From NCBI GenBank assembly GCA_021151835.1, contig JAGKWO010000057.1, positions 1 through 26,945 on the forward strand: DNA of 26,945 nt. The letters run 5' to 3'. The notes under the pieces were generated by a model that was not told where the DNA came from, did not search any database, and saw nothing but the letters and a program-made list of their open reading frames with translations. The DNA is from Gammaproteobacteria bacterium. GTDB lineage: Bacteria > Pseudomonadota > Gammaproteobacteria > Pseudomonadales > Cellvibrionaceae. Shown piece after piece: positions 1-7,624 of the stretch (positions are counted from its first letter, which is position 1; each line of letters starts with the position of its first letter). A program made the position numbers and the translations under genes.

Positions 1-73
1 TTCAAGCACGGTTTTATCCTCATTAGTGTAGGGGTTACTCCATCAACAGGATCTCTGTTTCAGGAGACTATCC

Positions 74-121
74 ATGGCCATCATGGATGCTAAAGGGCGT
101 TCAAAAAATAAACGCCCTTAA
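74..121 (+). other. possible 15-residue small ORF with a good ribosome site
   Basis: An ATG at 74 is preceded by AGGAG at 62-66 with 7-base spacing, close to ideal. It opens a 15-codon frame (MAIMDAKGRSKNKRP) ending in TAA at 119-121. The peptide is basic towards its C terminus. I do not recognise it. The second half of the frame coincides with a perfect inverted repeat (93-119), so the sequence could instead be a hairpin that happens to be open. A different frame is open from the window edge to TAA at 91-93, so the tail of an upstream gene is an alternative. Low confidence. Confidence 0.22.
93..119. other. 9-bp perfect hairpin, possible transcription end
   Basis: AAGGGCGTT (93-101) pairs perfectly with AACGCCCTT (111-119) around an A-rich loop. 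Neither strand has a clean U-tract after the stem, so a classical intrinsic terminator is not proven. A shorter inverted repeat, TCCATG/CATGGA, lies just before it at 71-87. It may mark the end of a gene lying left of the window. Confidence 0.4.
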
Positions 122-429
122 AGATGCTCGCGAGAGAGCGGTAATTCGGGCGCAAAGTATACATTAAGCAATCATAGCTGTTAATGCATGAATCGCCGGG
201 CTAGCTATTCGGTGAAGCTATTCCTGTTCGTTATTCAGGCATTTTTGACCGGGTGGGCCGCTTCGGTATTTGACGTGGATTGTGGTAAGGTGGCGGGCCT
301 GTCTGGTCGCACAAATTAAAATAAGGTGAGAGCTTGTTTGGATTCCCAAGCAGATAAAAATACAACGACTGCACAGCTACAAGCCTGACAAAAAAACTAC
401 TGTTGAAGACCCGCCTAGATGAGGAACTT
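122..429. other. intergenic stretch upstream of the SMP-30-like lipoprotein
   Basis: No convincing gene is seen here on either strand. A long minus-strand frame (231-695) reads through the start of the lipoprotein gene and has no recognisable content, so it is a shadow. TTGAC-like hexamers occur near 245 and 270, but neither has a good -10 partner, so no promoter is called. Confidence 0.5.
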
Positions 430-1449
430 ATGAAACTGACACGGCAACGCCTATTGATTTCAGCGCTTATGGCCAGCTTATTAGCCATGGCTGGCTGCGA
501 AAAAAAAGCTGCAGATGAAACGACATCCACAACAAGTTCCGTAGCCCCTGTCGCCGAGGCTGCCCCGGTTATTGCTGCATCGGTTTGTGATGGCACCGCT
601 CCGGCAGGTGATTTAACACCGGTGCGTATTGAAGCGGCGAACAGCACGCGCAACGAAGAGGGATTATACGAGGGGCCAGTATGGATCAAGGACACACTCT
701 ATTTTTCTGATTTCACTTTTAGCAGCGGTTTTCCGGCGCGCATTTTAAAATTGGATGCGAGTGGCAAGGTCACCACGGCTATTGAGGATTCAGGCAGCAA
801 TGGTCTCGCTGTCGATAAAGACGGCTTCCTGATTGCCGGTACCCACAAATACAAAAGCGTCTCCCGTTTTAACCCTGCCAGTGGTGAGCGTACATCAGTG
901 GCTGCACAATTTGCCGGTAATGTATTTAATTCACCGAATGACATCGTTATCGCTAATGACGGCACTATTTATTTTACTGATCCCGCGTTCCAGCGCGATG
1001 CAGCGCCCGGTGGCCAGGAAAAAACCGGTGTGTATCGTGTAGCAACCGATGGCACTGTGACATTGGTTGATGACACCATTGCAAATCCAAACGGAATTGC
1101 ATTGTCACCGGCAGGTGATGTGCTTTACGTAAATGGTGGTGGTGACCAGGGTTTATTACGCGCGTATCCTGTTGTTGATGGCGTTCCGCAAGCGGGCAAA
1201 GATCTTGTTACCGGTTTGAAAATTCCTGATGGTATGGCAGTGGATTGCAAAGGCAATATTTATGTCACTGAACATATCGAGCGCAAGCTGCGCGTATACA
1301 ATCCGCAAGGTCAACAAATCGCGCAAGCAAGCACCGATGCCAACCTGACCAACGCGGCGTTTGGCGGTGCGGATGGAAAAACCTTATTCCTGACAGGCGC
1401 TGGCGCGTTATGGAAAATTGATTTGGCCATTACAGGCTCACCTTATTAA
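430..1449 (+). CDS. SMP-30/gluconolactonase-like lipoprotein
   Basis: The 339-residue product starts with a lipoprotein signal: basic n-region (MKLTRQR), hydrophobic stretch, then a lipobox ending AGC, with the lipidated Cys near residue 22. A low-complexity Ala/Thr/Val linker follows. The rest is a six-bladed propeller of the SMP-30/gluconolactonase/LRE type: an EGPVW-like first strand whose Glu is a usual metal ligand, NGLAVDKDG, SPNDIV..IYFTDP, NPNGIALSP and IPDGMAVD..GNIYVTE. The family includes lactonases and esterases that hydrolyse sugar lactones; the substrate here is unknown. The start at 430 is preferred over an in-frame ATG at 403 because GAGGA (420-424) lies just upstream and it puts the signal at the N terminus. 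It is probably anchored to a membrane facing the periplasm. It appears to stand alone, 83 bases before the next gene. Confidence 0.85.
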   Translation: MKLTRQRLLISALMASLLAMAGCEKKAADETTSTTSSVAPVAEAAPVIAASVCDGTAPAGDLTPVRIEAANSTRNEEGLYEGPVWIKDTLYFSDFTFSSGFPARILKLDASGKVTTAIEDSGSNGLAVDKDGFLIAGTHKYKSVSRFNPASGERTSVAAQFAGNVFNSPNDIVIANDGTIYFTDPAFQRDAAPGGQEKTGVYRVATDGTVTLVDDTIANPNGIALSPAGDVLYVNGGGDQGLLRAYPVVDGVPQAGKDLVTGLKIPDGMAVDCKGNIYVTEHIERKLRVYNPQGQQIAQASTDANLTNAAFGGADGKTLFLTGAGALWKIDLAITGSPY

Positions 1450-1532
1450 TTATTGTTTGTTTTCATTTTTGTTCGTTTTTTTAAAGATGTAATCCGGGCG
1501 GGCCGGGTAATCGGCCCGTTGCGTTAAAAATT

Positions 1533-2015
1533 ATGCTTGTATTAAAACCTGTAAAAACACCCTGCGTAGGTATTTGCTCCACCGGCATTGGCGACAGTGT
1601 CTGCCGTGGCTGCAAACGTTTTGCCCATGAAGTTATCGATTGGAATTCCTATTCGCATGAACAAAAATTATTGATCGCGCAACGCCTGGAAAATTTCCTC
1701 GCGCGAATTGTGCAGAACATGATTCAGATCAATGATGAAAAACTCCTGCTCACCCAAATCAAACATCAGCAAATACAATTCAAGCAGGAACAAAATCCCT
1801 ATTGCTGGGTATTTGACTTGTTGCGCGCGGGTGCCAACCAGATCCAGGACCTATCTGCCTACGGTTTGGTATTGCAACCGGCATGGCAGGGAATTTCGCT
1901 TGGCGTTATTCGCGAAAATATTGATAAGGATTATTACGCGCTTAGCTGTGCGCATTACGAACGTTACATCTCTCCGTGTTTTGTTACTGCCGAAACACTC
2001 GGTCTCCACAAATAG
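1533..2015 (+). CDS. DUF1289 (YdhL-type) protein with a C-terminal extension
   Basis: Residues about 6-55 match DUF1289: TPCVGICSTG, then CRGCKRFAHEVIDW, giving four conserved cysteines (CxxxC and CxxC), and a W..Y...QK stretch. These small Cys-rich domains are thought to bind metal, but their function is unknown. At 160 residues this is longer than usual; the last 100 or so residues start with a Gln-rich helix and continue in a domain I do not recognise. The stop is 14 bases before miaE, so the two are probably co-transcribed. No strong Shine-Dalgarno is visible before the ATG at 1533. A shorter overlapping frame (1732-2025) has no family features and is rejected. Confidence 0.75.
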   Translation: MLVLKPVKTPCVGICSTGIGDSVCRGCKRFAHEVIDWNSYSHEQKLLIAQRLENFLARIVQNMIQINDEKLLLTQIKHQQIQFKQEQNPYCWVFDLLRAGANQIQDLSAYGLVLQPAWQGISLGVIRENIDKDYYALSCAHYERYISPCFVTAETLGLHK

Positions 2016-2029
2016 TTATTGTTAATTTT

Positions 2030-2635
2030 ATGAACGCACTTGCCCGAATCCACGAATTCCTTCATTGCGAAACCCCCGATGCCTGGATTAAAAATGCTTT
2101 GGATAACAAGGCATTATTATTGCTCGATCACGCTAACTGCGAAAAGAAAGCAGCATCAACTGCGTTAAATTTGATGTTTCGTTATGTGGGTGATTTCGAC
2201 ATGATGCAAAAAATGTCGCGCCTCGCCCGTGAGGAGTTACGGCATTACGAACAAGTGATGGATATCATGGAAGAACGTGGCGTTCCTTACGATCAAATCA
2301 CCCCCGGCCGCTATGCCGGCGAATTGCGCAAGCTGGTACGTACCTCTGAACCAGGTCGCTACATCGATACCTTGATTGTCGGTGCAATTATTGAAGCCCG
2401 TTCGTGCGAGCGCTTTGCCAAACTTGCCCCGTATCTTGATGAATCATTGCAAAAGTTTTATCTCTCACTGTTAAAATCCGAAGCGCGACACTACGAAGAT
2501 TATTTAACTCTTGCAAAGCGTGCCGCTGAGGGCGCGGATATTTCTGCCCGTGTGCAGGAATTTTTAGTATTGGAAAAAACCTTGATTGAAGGTTCTGATG
2601 AAGAGTTTCGGTTTCATTCCGGGGTTTTGAATTAA
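2030..2635 (+). CDS. miaE: tRNA-(ms2io6A37) hydroxylase MiaE
   Basis: This 201-residue protein matches MiaE, the non-haem di-iron monooxygenase that hydroxylates the isopentenyl group of 2-methylthio-N6-isopentenyl-adenosine at position 37 of tRNAs reading U-starting codons. The ferritin-like metal motifs are visible: E69..H72 in EELRHYE and E151..H154 in EARHYE, with IEARSCERF forming the helix between them. Length fits the family (about 200). An open frame extends upstream to 1976, overlapping the DUF1289 gene, but the ATG at 2030 gives the family N terminus (MNALARIHEF). It follows the DUF1289 gene by 14 bases. The enzyme needs molecular oxygen, consistent with an aerobic lifestyle. Confidence 0.93.
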   Translation: MNALARIHEFLHCETPDAWIKNALDNKALLLLDHANCEKKAASTALNLMFRYVGDFDMMQKMSRLAREELRHYEQVMDIMEERGVPYDQITPGRYAGELRKLVRTSEPGRYIDTLIVGAIIEARSCERFAKLAPYLDESLQKFYLSLLKSEARHYEDYLTLAKRAAEGADISARVQEFLVLEKTLIEGSDEEFRFHSGVLN

Positions 2636-2637
2636 TA

Positions 2638-2664
2638 GTGGATAGGCAGTTAACCCCTGTCCAC
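2638..2664 (+). terminator. hairpin after miaE
   Basis: GTGGA (2638-2642) and TCCAC (2660-2664) pair, with an inner AGG/CCT extension, immediately after the miaE stop. No long U-tract follows, so it is either a weak terminator or a 3'-end protecting hairpin for the plus-strand transcript, facing the PEP-CTERM gene that ends at 2687. Confidence 0.45.
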
Positions 2665-2686
2665 CATTAAATTTGCGGAACAATAA

Positions 2687-3277
2687 TTATTTTTTACAGG
2701 ATAATTTACGGTGTCGAAACAGCGCGCCACTTAATCCAAGTATAAAAAGAATAGCTAGCGACGGCTCTGGCACTACACCTTTCGTATAGTGAAAGATTAA
2801 ATTGTCTATGAATGGCGTTGTTTGGCTTGACACCCCAATCGATGAAATACCAAATTCCGAGCGAAACACTATTTGCTGGTTGGGAACATAAGGGGTATTC
2901 CTCTCATCATCAGGAAAAGTTCCCCGGTACCATCCTTCAGTGATGATGTGTTCTTCATAGCCATTTGGCCCTTTGGCAATGGCAGAATTTTTCAACCCAT
3001 CTATGTTGTTGCTTATAAAACTGACATAGGTTGGCAATTCACCGGTAAATATAAAATAAACACCCGGTCCGGTGACAGCATTTCCAGAAGTAAAGGGTAT
3101 AAGATAGCCCGCGTCGAAAATTACTCCAAGAGCAGCATACTCATCTCTTAATTGGTAACCATCCAAATCATTTGGATCAAGATCATCAAAATCAATCGTT
3201 GTCGCATTGGTTGTTTTGCATAAAAACGAAAAAACCAAAATAAAGAAAAAATATAAATAACCATTTTTGCTATGCAT
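2687..3277 (-). CDS. PEP-CTERM sorting-domain exported protein
   Basis: The 196-residue product has an N-terminal signal (short basic start, FFFILVFSFLCK, cleavage near ATT) and a typical C-terminal sorting tail: VPEPS, a hydrophobic segment (LAILFILGLSGALF) and a basic end (RHRKLSCKK). That is the PEP-CTERM signal handled by an exosortase (EpsH/XrtA), usually in exopolysaccharide-producing bacteria. No exosortase or EPS gene is in the window, so the machinery must be elsewhere. The middle (FDDLDPNDLDGYQL..EYAALGVIFDAG) resembles the beta-sandwich ectodomains common in these proteins; its ligand is unknown. AGGAGGT sits at ideal spacing before the start at 3277. Upstream lie an inverted repeat and a possible sigma-54 site. 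Confidence 0.88.
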   Translation of the reverse strand: MHSKNGYLYFFFILVFSFLCKTTNATTIDFDDLDPNDLDGYQLRDEYAALGVIFDAGYLIPFTSGNAVTGPGVYFIFTGELPTYVSFISNNIDGLKNSAIAKGPNGYEEHIITEGWYRGTFPDDERNTPYVPNQQIVFRSEFGISSIGVSSQTTPFIDNLIFHYTKGVVPEPSLAILFILGLSGALFRHRKLSCKK

Positions 3278-3394
3278 ACAAACCTCCTGGTAAAAAGTTG
3301 AAATGCTGAAGTGAATCGGTAAACCTATCCCGCACTGTCTACGGCGATCTCACTTCATAAGCTCCCGGGGTGTGAAACTTCAAGCTCTTTGTAC

Positions 3395-3423
3395 GCCAAT
3401 TGTAAAGTTGTGGCCCAATTGGC
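3395..3423. promoter_or_regulatory. operator-like inverted repeat upstream of the PEP-CTERM gene
   Basis: GCCAATTG (3395-3402) and CAATTGGC (3416-3423) are perfect inverted repeats whose centres are 21 bases apart, two helical turns, as expected for a dimeric regulator. The site lies in the divergent region between the PEP-CTERM gene and the GH9 gene and overlaps a possible sigma-54 promoter on the minus strand. Which gene it serves cannot be decided from sequence. Confidence 0.5.
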
Positions 3424-3436
3424 AGTCTTTCTTCCA
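3422..3436 (-). promoter_or_regulatory. possible sigma-54 promoter for the PEP-CTERM gene
   Basis: Read on the minus strand, TGGAAGAAAGACTGC has the GG-N10-GC spacing of a -24/-12 promoter, with three mismatches to the fuller consensus in these 15 bases. Sets of PEP-CTERM genes in several species are controlled by the PrsK/PrsR two-component system with sigma-54, which makes the match more plausible. A second, weaker GG-N10-GC lies at 3384-3397. Inference only. Confidence 0.3.
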
Positions 3437-3500
3437 GGGTTGGATCAAGCGGTGCGGTTCGGGGTTATAAAATGTAAACCTTGTATACCAGTTTATTATG

Positions 3501-3527
3501 TTCACATAGACTATAAGTCTGTGTGAA
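3501..3527. promoter_or_regulatory. 27-bp palindrome in the leader of the GH9 gene
   Basis: TTCACATAGACT (3501-3512) and AGTCTGTGTGAA (3516-3527) are inverted repeats with one mismatch around a 3-base centre. The element begins 59 bases before the GH9 start and follows a TATTAT (3494-3499) that could be a -10 box. It may be an operator for a carbohydrate-responsive repressor or a leader-RNA hairpin. Confidence 0.5.
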
Positions 3528-3559
3528 TAACGTTGGACATAATAAATCTGGAGATACAC

Positions 3560-6031
3560 ATGGCATTTCAGTTCGGTCAGTGGCGGGGTTTGCTCGCTGC
3601 GTTTTCTATCTTCCTTACTTTGCCTGCCCTGGCAAAAGATGATTTAACCCTTAACGATAAAGACTATTTTGAAAAACCCGGCTTGAATGTGCTGGTGTTT
3701 AGCAATTGGTATGATGGGCTTTTTAGCGACTCCAAAACCAGCGGTGTAGAGTTGATCCATCACGGTGAGCGCACGGTTACAAACGGTGATGTGCGTTTGA
3801 ATGCAACGCCGGAACAGTGGGATTTAACGCCGCTGTTCAAAGAGCGAAAAGTTAATCACGCAGAACAATCCATTGAAGCGTTTTTGCATTATCCCGACCA
3901 GCAGTTTGATTTTTCCATCAAAGTAATCAAAAACCCCAAGGGTGTTTTGTTAACTGTTAACTTGCCCCGCGCATTACCGAAATCGCTCGAAGGTAAAGCA
4001 GGTTTTAACCTGGAGTTTTTACCGGCGGCTTATTTCCATAAGTCATTTATGATGGATACCCAAACCGGTAATTTTCCGGTTTATCCGTCGGGCTTGAAAG
4101 AAATTAATGGTAAAGCGAATCCAGTTGCGCTGGCGCAAGGGCAGCATTTGGTATTGGCACCGGAAGACCTTGAGCGCCGTATCAGTATTCAATCCAGCGG
4201 TAGTCCTCTGGAGCTTTATGATGGCCGCGGTAAAGCTCAAAATGGTTGGTTTGTAGTTCGTAGTAAAATTCCGGCGAATAAAACCGGCGCGGTGATTGAG
4301 TGGCAGATTGATGCCACAACAATTAAAAACTGGATCCGCAAACCTATGATCGCCCATTCACAAGTGGGATATCACCCCGCACAGAAAAAAGTTGCAGTGA
4401 TTGAATTGGATGCGCGCGATAAAAAAATTGGCAAAGCCAGTTTGTTAAAAATTAATGCCGATGGCACACGCAAAACTGTGCTGAGTGAAAAGCCGGCGCG
4501 CTGGGGAAAATATTTGCGCTATGAATATCGCCAATTTGATTTCACCAAAATCCAGGAGCCTGGTTTATATCTGATTGCGTATGGCGAGCAGGAAACCCAC
4601 AGCTTCCGTGTTGATAAATCCGTTTATCAAAATGCCTGGCATCCGACGCTGGATATGTATCTACCGGTGCAAATGGATCATATGACTGTGAACGAAGCTT
4701 ATCGTGTGTGGCATGGAGCATCGCATTTGGATGACGCCTTGCAAGCCCCGGTAAACCATGAACATTTTGATTTGTATGCACAAGGTCCAACGACAGATAC
4801 GCCCTATAAACCCGGCGAGCATATTCCCGGTTTGAATATTGGCGGTTGGTACGATGCGGGTGATTATGACATTCGCACCCAGACCCAATACGATGTGGTA
4901 AATACTTTGGTCACCGCGTGGGAAACTTTTGGTTTAAAACGTGATACTACCAGCGTGGATTACACCAGAAAATTTGTAGACCTGCACACTGCTGATGGCA
5001 AGCCGGATGTACTGCAACAAATCGAGCACGGTACACTCGCCTTGATTGCCCAGTATCGCGCTGTAGGGCATGCGATTCCGGGTATCGTTGAAGCGCATAT
5101 CGATCAATATACCCACCTGGGCGACGGCATCACCAAAACCGATAATTTAATTTACGACCCCAAAAAATCTGAACTGCAAAGCGACGGATTTAAAAGTGGC
5201 AAGTTTGATGATCGCTGGGCTTTTACCAGTAAATCCTCATCATTAAATTACGGTTCGGCAGCAGCTCTGGCAGCAGCAAGCCGCGCCTTGAAAGGCTCCA
5301 ATGACGCTTTGGCAAAAGAAAGTATCGATACTGCTAAAAAAGTGTGGGCAGAAGAACAGGCAAAACCGCAACCGGATTCATTTAAATATGGCAACACTAC
5401 CGGTGGAAAGCTCGAACACGAACAGTTAAAAGCAGCGACCGAGTTGCTGCTTACTACCGGCGAAGCGAAATATGCGCAAGCAGTTCAAGCACTATTGGCA
5501 CAAGTAGAGTTTGCGGGCAATGCGTCTTGGTTTGTGCGCGCTATCCCGCATATGGATGCAAATTTCAAACAACAATTAAAAGCCAAGGCCCAAAGCTATC
5601 AAAAAGAACTTGCGGACATTGAAAATAAAAATCCATTTGGTGTTCCGATTACCGAAGGTGGTTGGGCGGGTAGTGGTTGGGTAATCCGCCATGCGATTAA
5701 CAATTACTACATCCATAAAGCATTTCCGGATCTGGTGAATCGTGAATCGGTATTGCAAGGGTTGAATTTTTTATATGGCACTCATCCCGCACATAATTTA
5801 TCGCTGGTTTCGAATGTTGGTACGCGCTCAAAAGAAGTGGCATATGGGATGAACCGAGCGGATTTTTCCTTTATTTCTGGCGGTATTGTGCCGGGAATTT
5901 TGATCCTCAAACCGGATTATCCGGAGAACCATGAAGACTGGCCATTCTTTTGGGGCGAGAATGAGTATGTGGTGAATCTGGCCGCGAGTTACATTTTCCT
6001 GGTTAATGCCGCACAAGACGTATTGCAATAA
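3560..6031 (+). CDS. secreted glycoside hydrolase family 9 enzyme (endoglucanase type)
   Basis: The 823-residue precursor starts with a signal peptide ending about LTLPALA (residue 25). Residues about 25-255 form a beta-rich domain I cannot assign. An Ig-like CelD N-terminal domain follows from about 261 (AHSQVGYHP) to 355, then the (alpha/alpha)6 GH9 catalytic domain to the end. GGWYDAGDYD carries the conserved aspartates (D432, D435) for general base/water activation, and WGENEYV near the C terminus carries the catalytic acid Glu (E802 by position). It should cleave beta-1,4-glucan or a related glucan with inversion, in the periplasm or outside. No carbohydrate-binding module or Ser-rich linker is present, unlike many free cellulases, so a cell-associated role on oligosaccharides is possible. 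GGAG at 3550-3553 and the signal peptide favour the ATG at 3560 over 3533. Confidence 0.92.
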   Translation: MAFQFGQWRGLLAAFSIFLTLPALAKDDLTLNDKDYFEKPGLNVLVFSNWYDGLFSDSKTSGVELIHHGERTVTNGDVRLNATPEQWDLTPLFKERKVNHAEQSIEAFLHYPDQQFDFSIKVIKNPKGVLLTVNLPRALPKSLEGKAGFNLEFLPAAYFHKSFMMDTQTGNFPVYPSGLKEINGKANPVALAQGQHLVLAPEDLERRISIQSSGSPLELYDGRGKAQNGWFVVRSKIPANKTGAVIEWQIDATTIKNWIRKPMIAHSQVGYHPAQKKVAVIELDARDKKIGKASLLKINADGTRKTVLSEKPARWGKYLRYEYRQFDFTKIQEPGLYLIAYGEQETHSFRVDKSVYQNAWHPTLDMYLPVQMDHMTVNEAYRVWHGASHLDDALQAPVNHEHFDLYAQGPTTDTPYKPGEHIPGLNIGGWYDAGDYDIRTQTQYDVVNTLVTAWETFGLKRDTTSVDYTRKFVDLHTADGKPDVLQQIEHGTLALIAQYRAVGHAIPGIVEAHIDQYTHLGDGITKTDNLIYDPKKSELQSDGFKSGKFDDRWAFTSKSSSLNYGSAAALAAASRALKGSNDALAKESIDTAKKVWAEEQAKPQPDSFKYGNTTGGKLEHEQLKAATELLLTTGEAKYAQAVQALLAQVEFAGNASWFVRAIPHMDANFKQQLKAKAQSYQKELADIENKNPFGVPITEGGWAGSGWVIRHAINNYYIHKAFPDLVNRESVLQGLNFLYGTHPAHNLSLVSNVGTRSKEVAYGMNRADFSFISGGIVPGILILKPDYPENHEDWPFFWGENEYVVNLAASYIFLVNAAQDVLQ

Positions 6032-6041
6032 ATTTGATAAC

Positions 6042-6060
6042 GGGGCGCTACCAGCGCCCC
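6042..6060 (+). terminator. terminator after the GH9 gene
   Basis: GGGGCGCT (6042-6049) pairs with AGCGCCCC (6053-6060) around a 3-base loop, eleven bases after the stop; a T-rich stretch follows. Strong GC stem. Confidence 0.75.
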
Positions 6061-6245
6061 GCATTTTCTGATTGCTATTTTATTTATCCTCCCCGATTAT
6101 TATCATGCAGTTATTGCTACTCATAAGGTTTTATAGAAAACTTAAGGAAGGTGAATAAATCGATTCTGTTTCAATGTTGCAAAAACAAATCACTATTTGA
6201 AATCTAACAATAACATCAAAAGGGCAGAATGATTTATTTCTTAAA

Positions 6246-6605
6246 TCACTTCACCACCAGCGCACCAAGAATAAGTAAACAAAAAGTACCCACCGCCAAT
6301 TTAGGTTCCCAATATTCCATAAACAAAAATGTAAGTGCGAGCCACCCTAAGCCAGCAAAAGCACTTATCACCAACACGGGGCCTGTCTTCAGCAAATACA
6401 GAGCTTGCCACGCGATATAAATTCCTAAAACTCCGAATGCTACTTGCCCTAAAGAGAAAGCGGAATTTAATCCGTAATACAGCGTCGTCTCGACGCTGGG
6501 AATTCGCTTCCCTCGTAGATACTGAGAAACAACATCTACAGCGAAGTGCAATATTCCGCTTAAGGTTAACCATCCAAATGCTGAATAAATAAGATAGTTT
6601 TGCAT
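6246..6605 (-). CDS. small four-helix membrane protein, unknown function
   Basis: The 119-residue product is almost entirely hydrophobic, with about four transmembrane segments: the N-terminal IYSAFGWLTLSGILHF, then GLNSAFSLGQVAFGVLGIYIAW, VLVISAFAGLGWLALTFLFM and VGTFCLLILGALVV. A charged loop (YLRGKRIPSVETT) lies between the first two. I do not recognise the family. It begins 46 bases after the dehydrogenase gene on the same strand, so the two could share a transcript and the TetR control. Two other frames overlap (6301-6573 minus, 6335-6592 plus); they have high Arg/Ser content typical of shadows. Confidence 0.65.
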   Translation of the reverse strand: MQNYLIYSAFGWLTLSGILHFAVDVVSQYLRGKRIPSVETTLYYGLNSAFSLGQVAFGVLGIYIAWQALYLLKTGPVLVISAFAGLGWLALTFLFMEYWEPKLAVGTFCLLILGALVVK

Positions 6606-6651
6606 AAACCGTTTCCGTTAATTGATCTGATTCGAGTTGCTTCTGCGATTT

Positions 6652-7563
6652 CTATAGTGATGTGCCTGTAAGTTGTTGTGAGATTTCCCATAGTCGCGCG
6701 GAAGCCTCCGCGTCCAATGCTTGTTGAGGTATCTTCGCTTCAGTTGGAAATCCGCGCATTTCCATCAATCTATTCGGGCCATAGTAACCACCGGCCTTTG
6801 CATCAGGCGATGTAGCGGCGAAAAGCGTTGGTAGCGCGCCTTGCGCTACGGGCTGAAACATAAACCATAACAGCGAGCGAATTATTCCTACAACACTTAA
6901 ACGGCCGGGCGCGTTGTGCAAAAGATCGGTACGTGAAATACCTGGATGCGCTGCAATGCTCGTTATACCCCATCCATTGGCATCGCTGCGTCGTTGCAAT
7001 GCAAAAGCAAACATGAGGCAGGCAAGTTTTGATTGGCTGTATACCGGCATCGGCCGATAATTTTTTTGCGCATTCAAATCGTTAAAGTTAATAACACCGT
7101 CACGCGCCGCAATACTCGACAGTGTAACCACACGCGGATTCTTACCTTTCATCAACAGGGGTAAAAGTCCTGCGGTCAACGCGAAGTGACCGAGATAATT
7201 TGTCCCAAGCTGTAATTCGAAACCATCTTGAGTTTCCTGATGCTTGGGCGGCACCATCACTCCGGCGTTGTTGATCAGTAAGTCGAGGCTGTCCTGTTGG
7301 CTTCGCAGTCGTTTACTGAAATCTTTTATTGATGCGAGGCTTGCTAAGTCGAGTTGCTCAAACCGGATTATCGCGAAAGGTAACTCGGCGCGGATTTTCG
7401 CAACCGCCGCCGCACCCTTAGCGGCATTTCGACCGGCGATTATTACATCGCAACCTGCCTTTGCCAGCGCCCGGGCGTCTTCATACCCGAGCCCTCCTGT
7501 GCCTGTAACAACGGCGGAACGACCCCGCTGGGAGGGTATGTCTGATACTGTCCACTGTGCCAT
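6652..7563 (-). CDS. short-chain dehydrogenase/reductase (retinol-dehydrogenase-like)
   Basis: The 303-residue protein is an extended classical SDR: Rossmann start (SAVVTGTGGLGYE), AGRN after beta-2, LDLASLASI, NNAGVM, and the catalytic Ser (TLSS) and YSQSK motif. It most resembles the retinol-dehydrogenase/WW-oxidoreductase-like group acting on alcohols or ketones with NAD(P). The glycine motif reads TGTGGLG rather than TGxxxGxG, one residue short. The ATG at 7563 is chosen over 7608 because the longer start lies inside the operator and adds a tail unlike the family. It is divergent from the TetR gene, which probably represses it. The physiological substrate is unknown. Confidence 0.85.
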   Translation of the reverse strand: MAQWTVSDIPSQRGRSAVVTGTGGLGYEDARALAKAGCDVIIAGRNAAKGAAAVAKIRAELPFAIIRFEQLDLASLASIKDFSKRLRSQQDSLDLLINNAGVMVPPKHQETQDGFELQLGTNYLGHFALTAGLLPLLMKGKNPRVVTLSSIAARDGVINFNDLNAQKNYRPMPVYSQSKLACLMFAFALQRRSDANGWGITSIAAHPGISRTDLLHNAPGRLSVVGIIRSLLWFMFQPVAQGALPTLFAATSPDAKAGGYYGPNRLMEMRGFPTEAKIPQQALDAEASARLWEISQQLTGTSL

Positions 7564-7575
7564 AATTAGCCCTTT

Positions 7576-7621
7576 AAATTTACACTGAGTGCAAAAATAA
7601 TATTGCACTCAGTGTAAATTT
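7576..7621. promoter_or_regulatory. double TetR operator between the dehydrogenase and tetR genes
   Basis: Two perfect 19-base arms, 7576-7594 and 7603-7621, form an inverted repeat around an 8-base A/T spacer. Each arm contains its own small palindrome, CACT-G-AGTG (centre 7587) and CACT-C-AGTG (centre 7610), 23 bases apart. So there are two similar half-palindromic sites suited to two repressor dimers. The A/T spacer holds -10-like sequence for both directions. Placement between divergent genes is typical of a TetR repressor controlling its neighbour and itself. Confidence 0.88.
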
Positions 7622-7624
7622 GCA

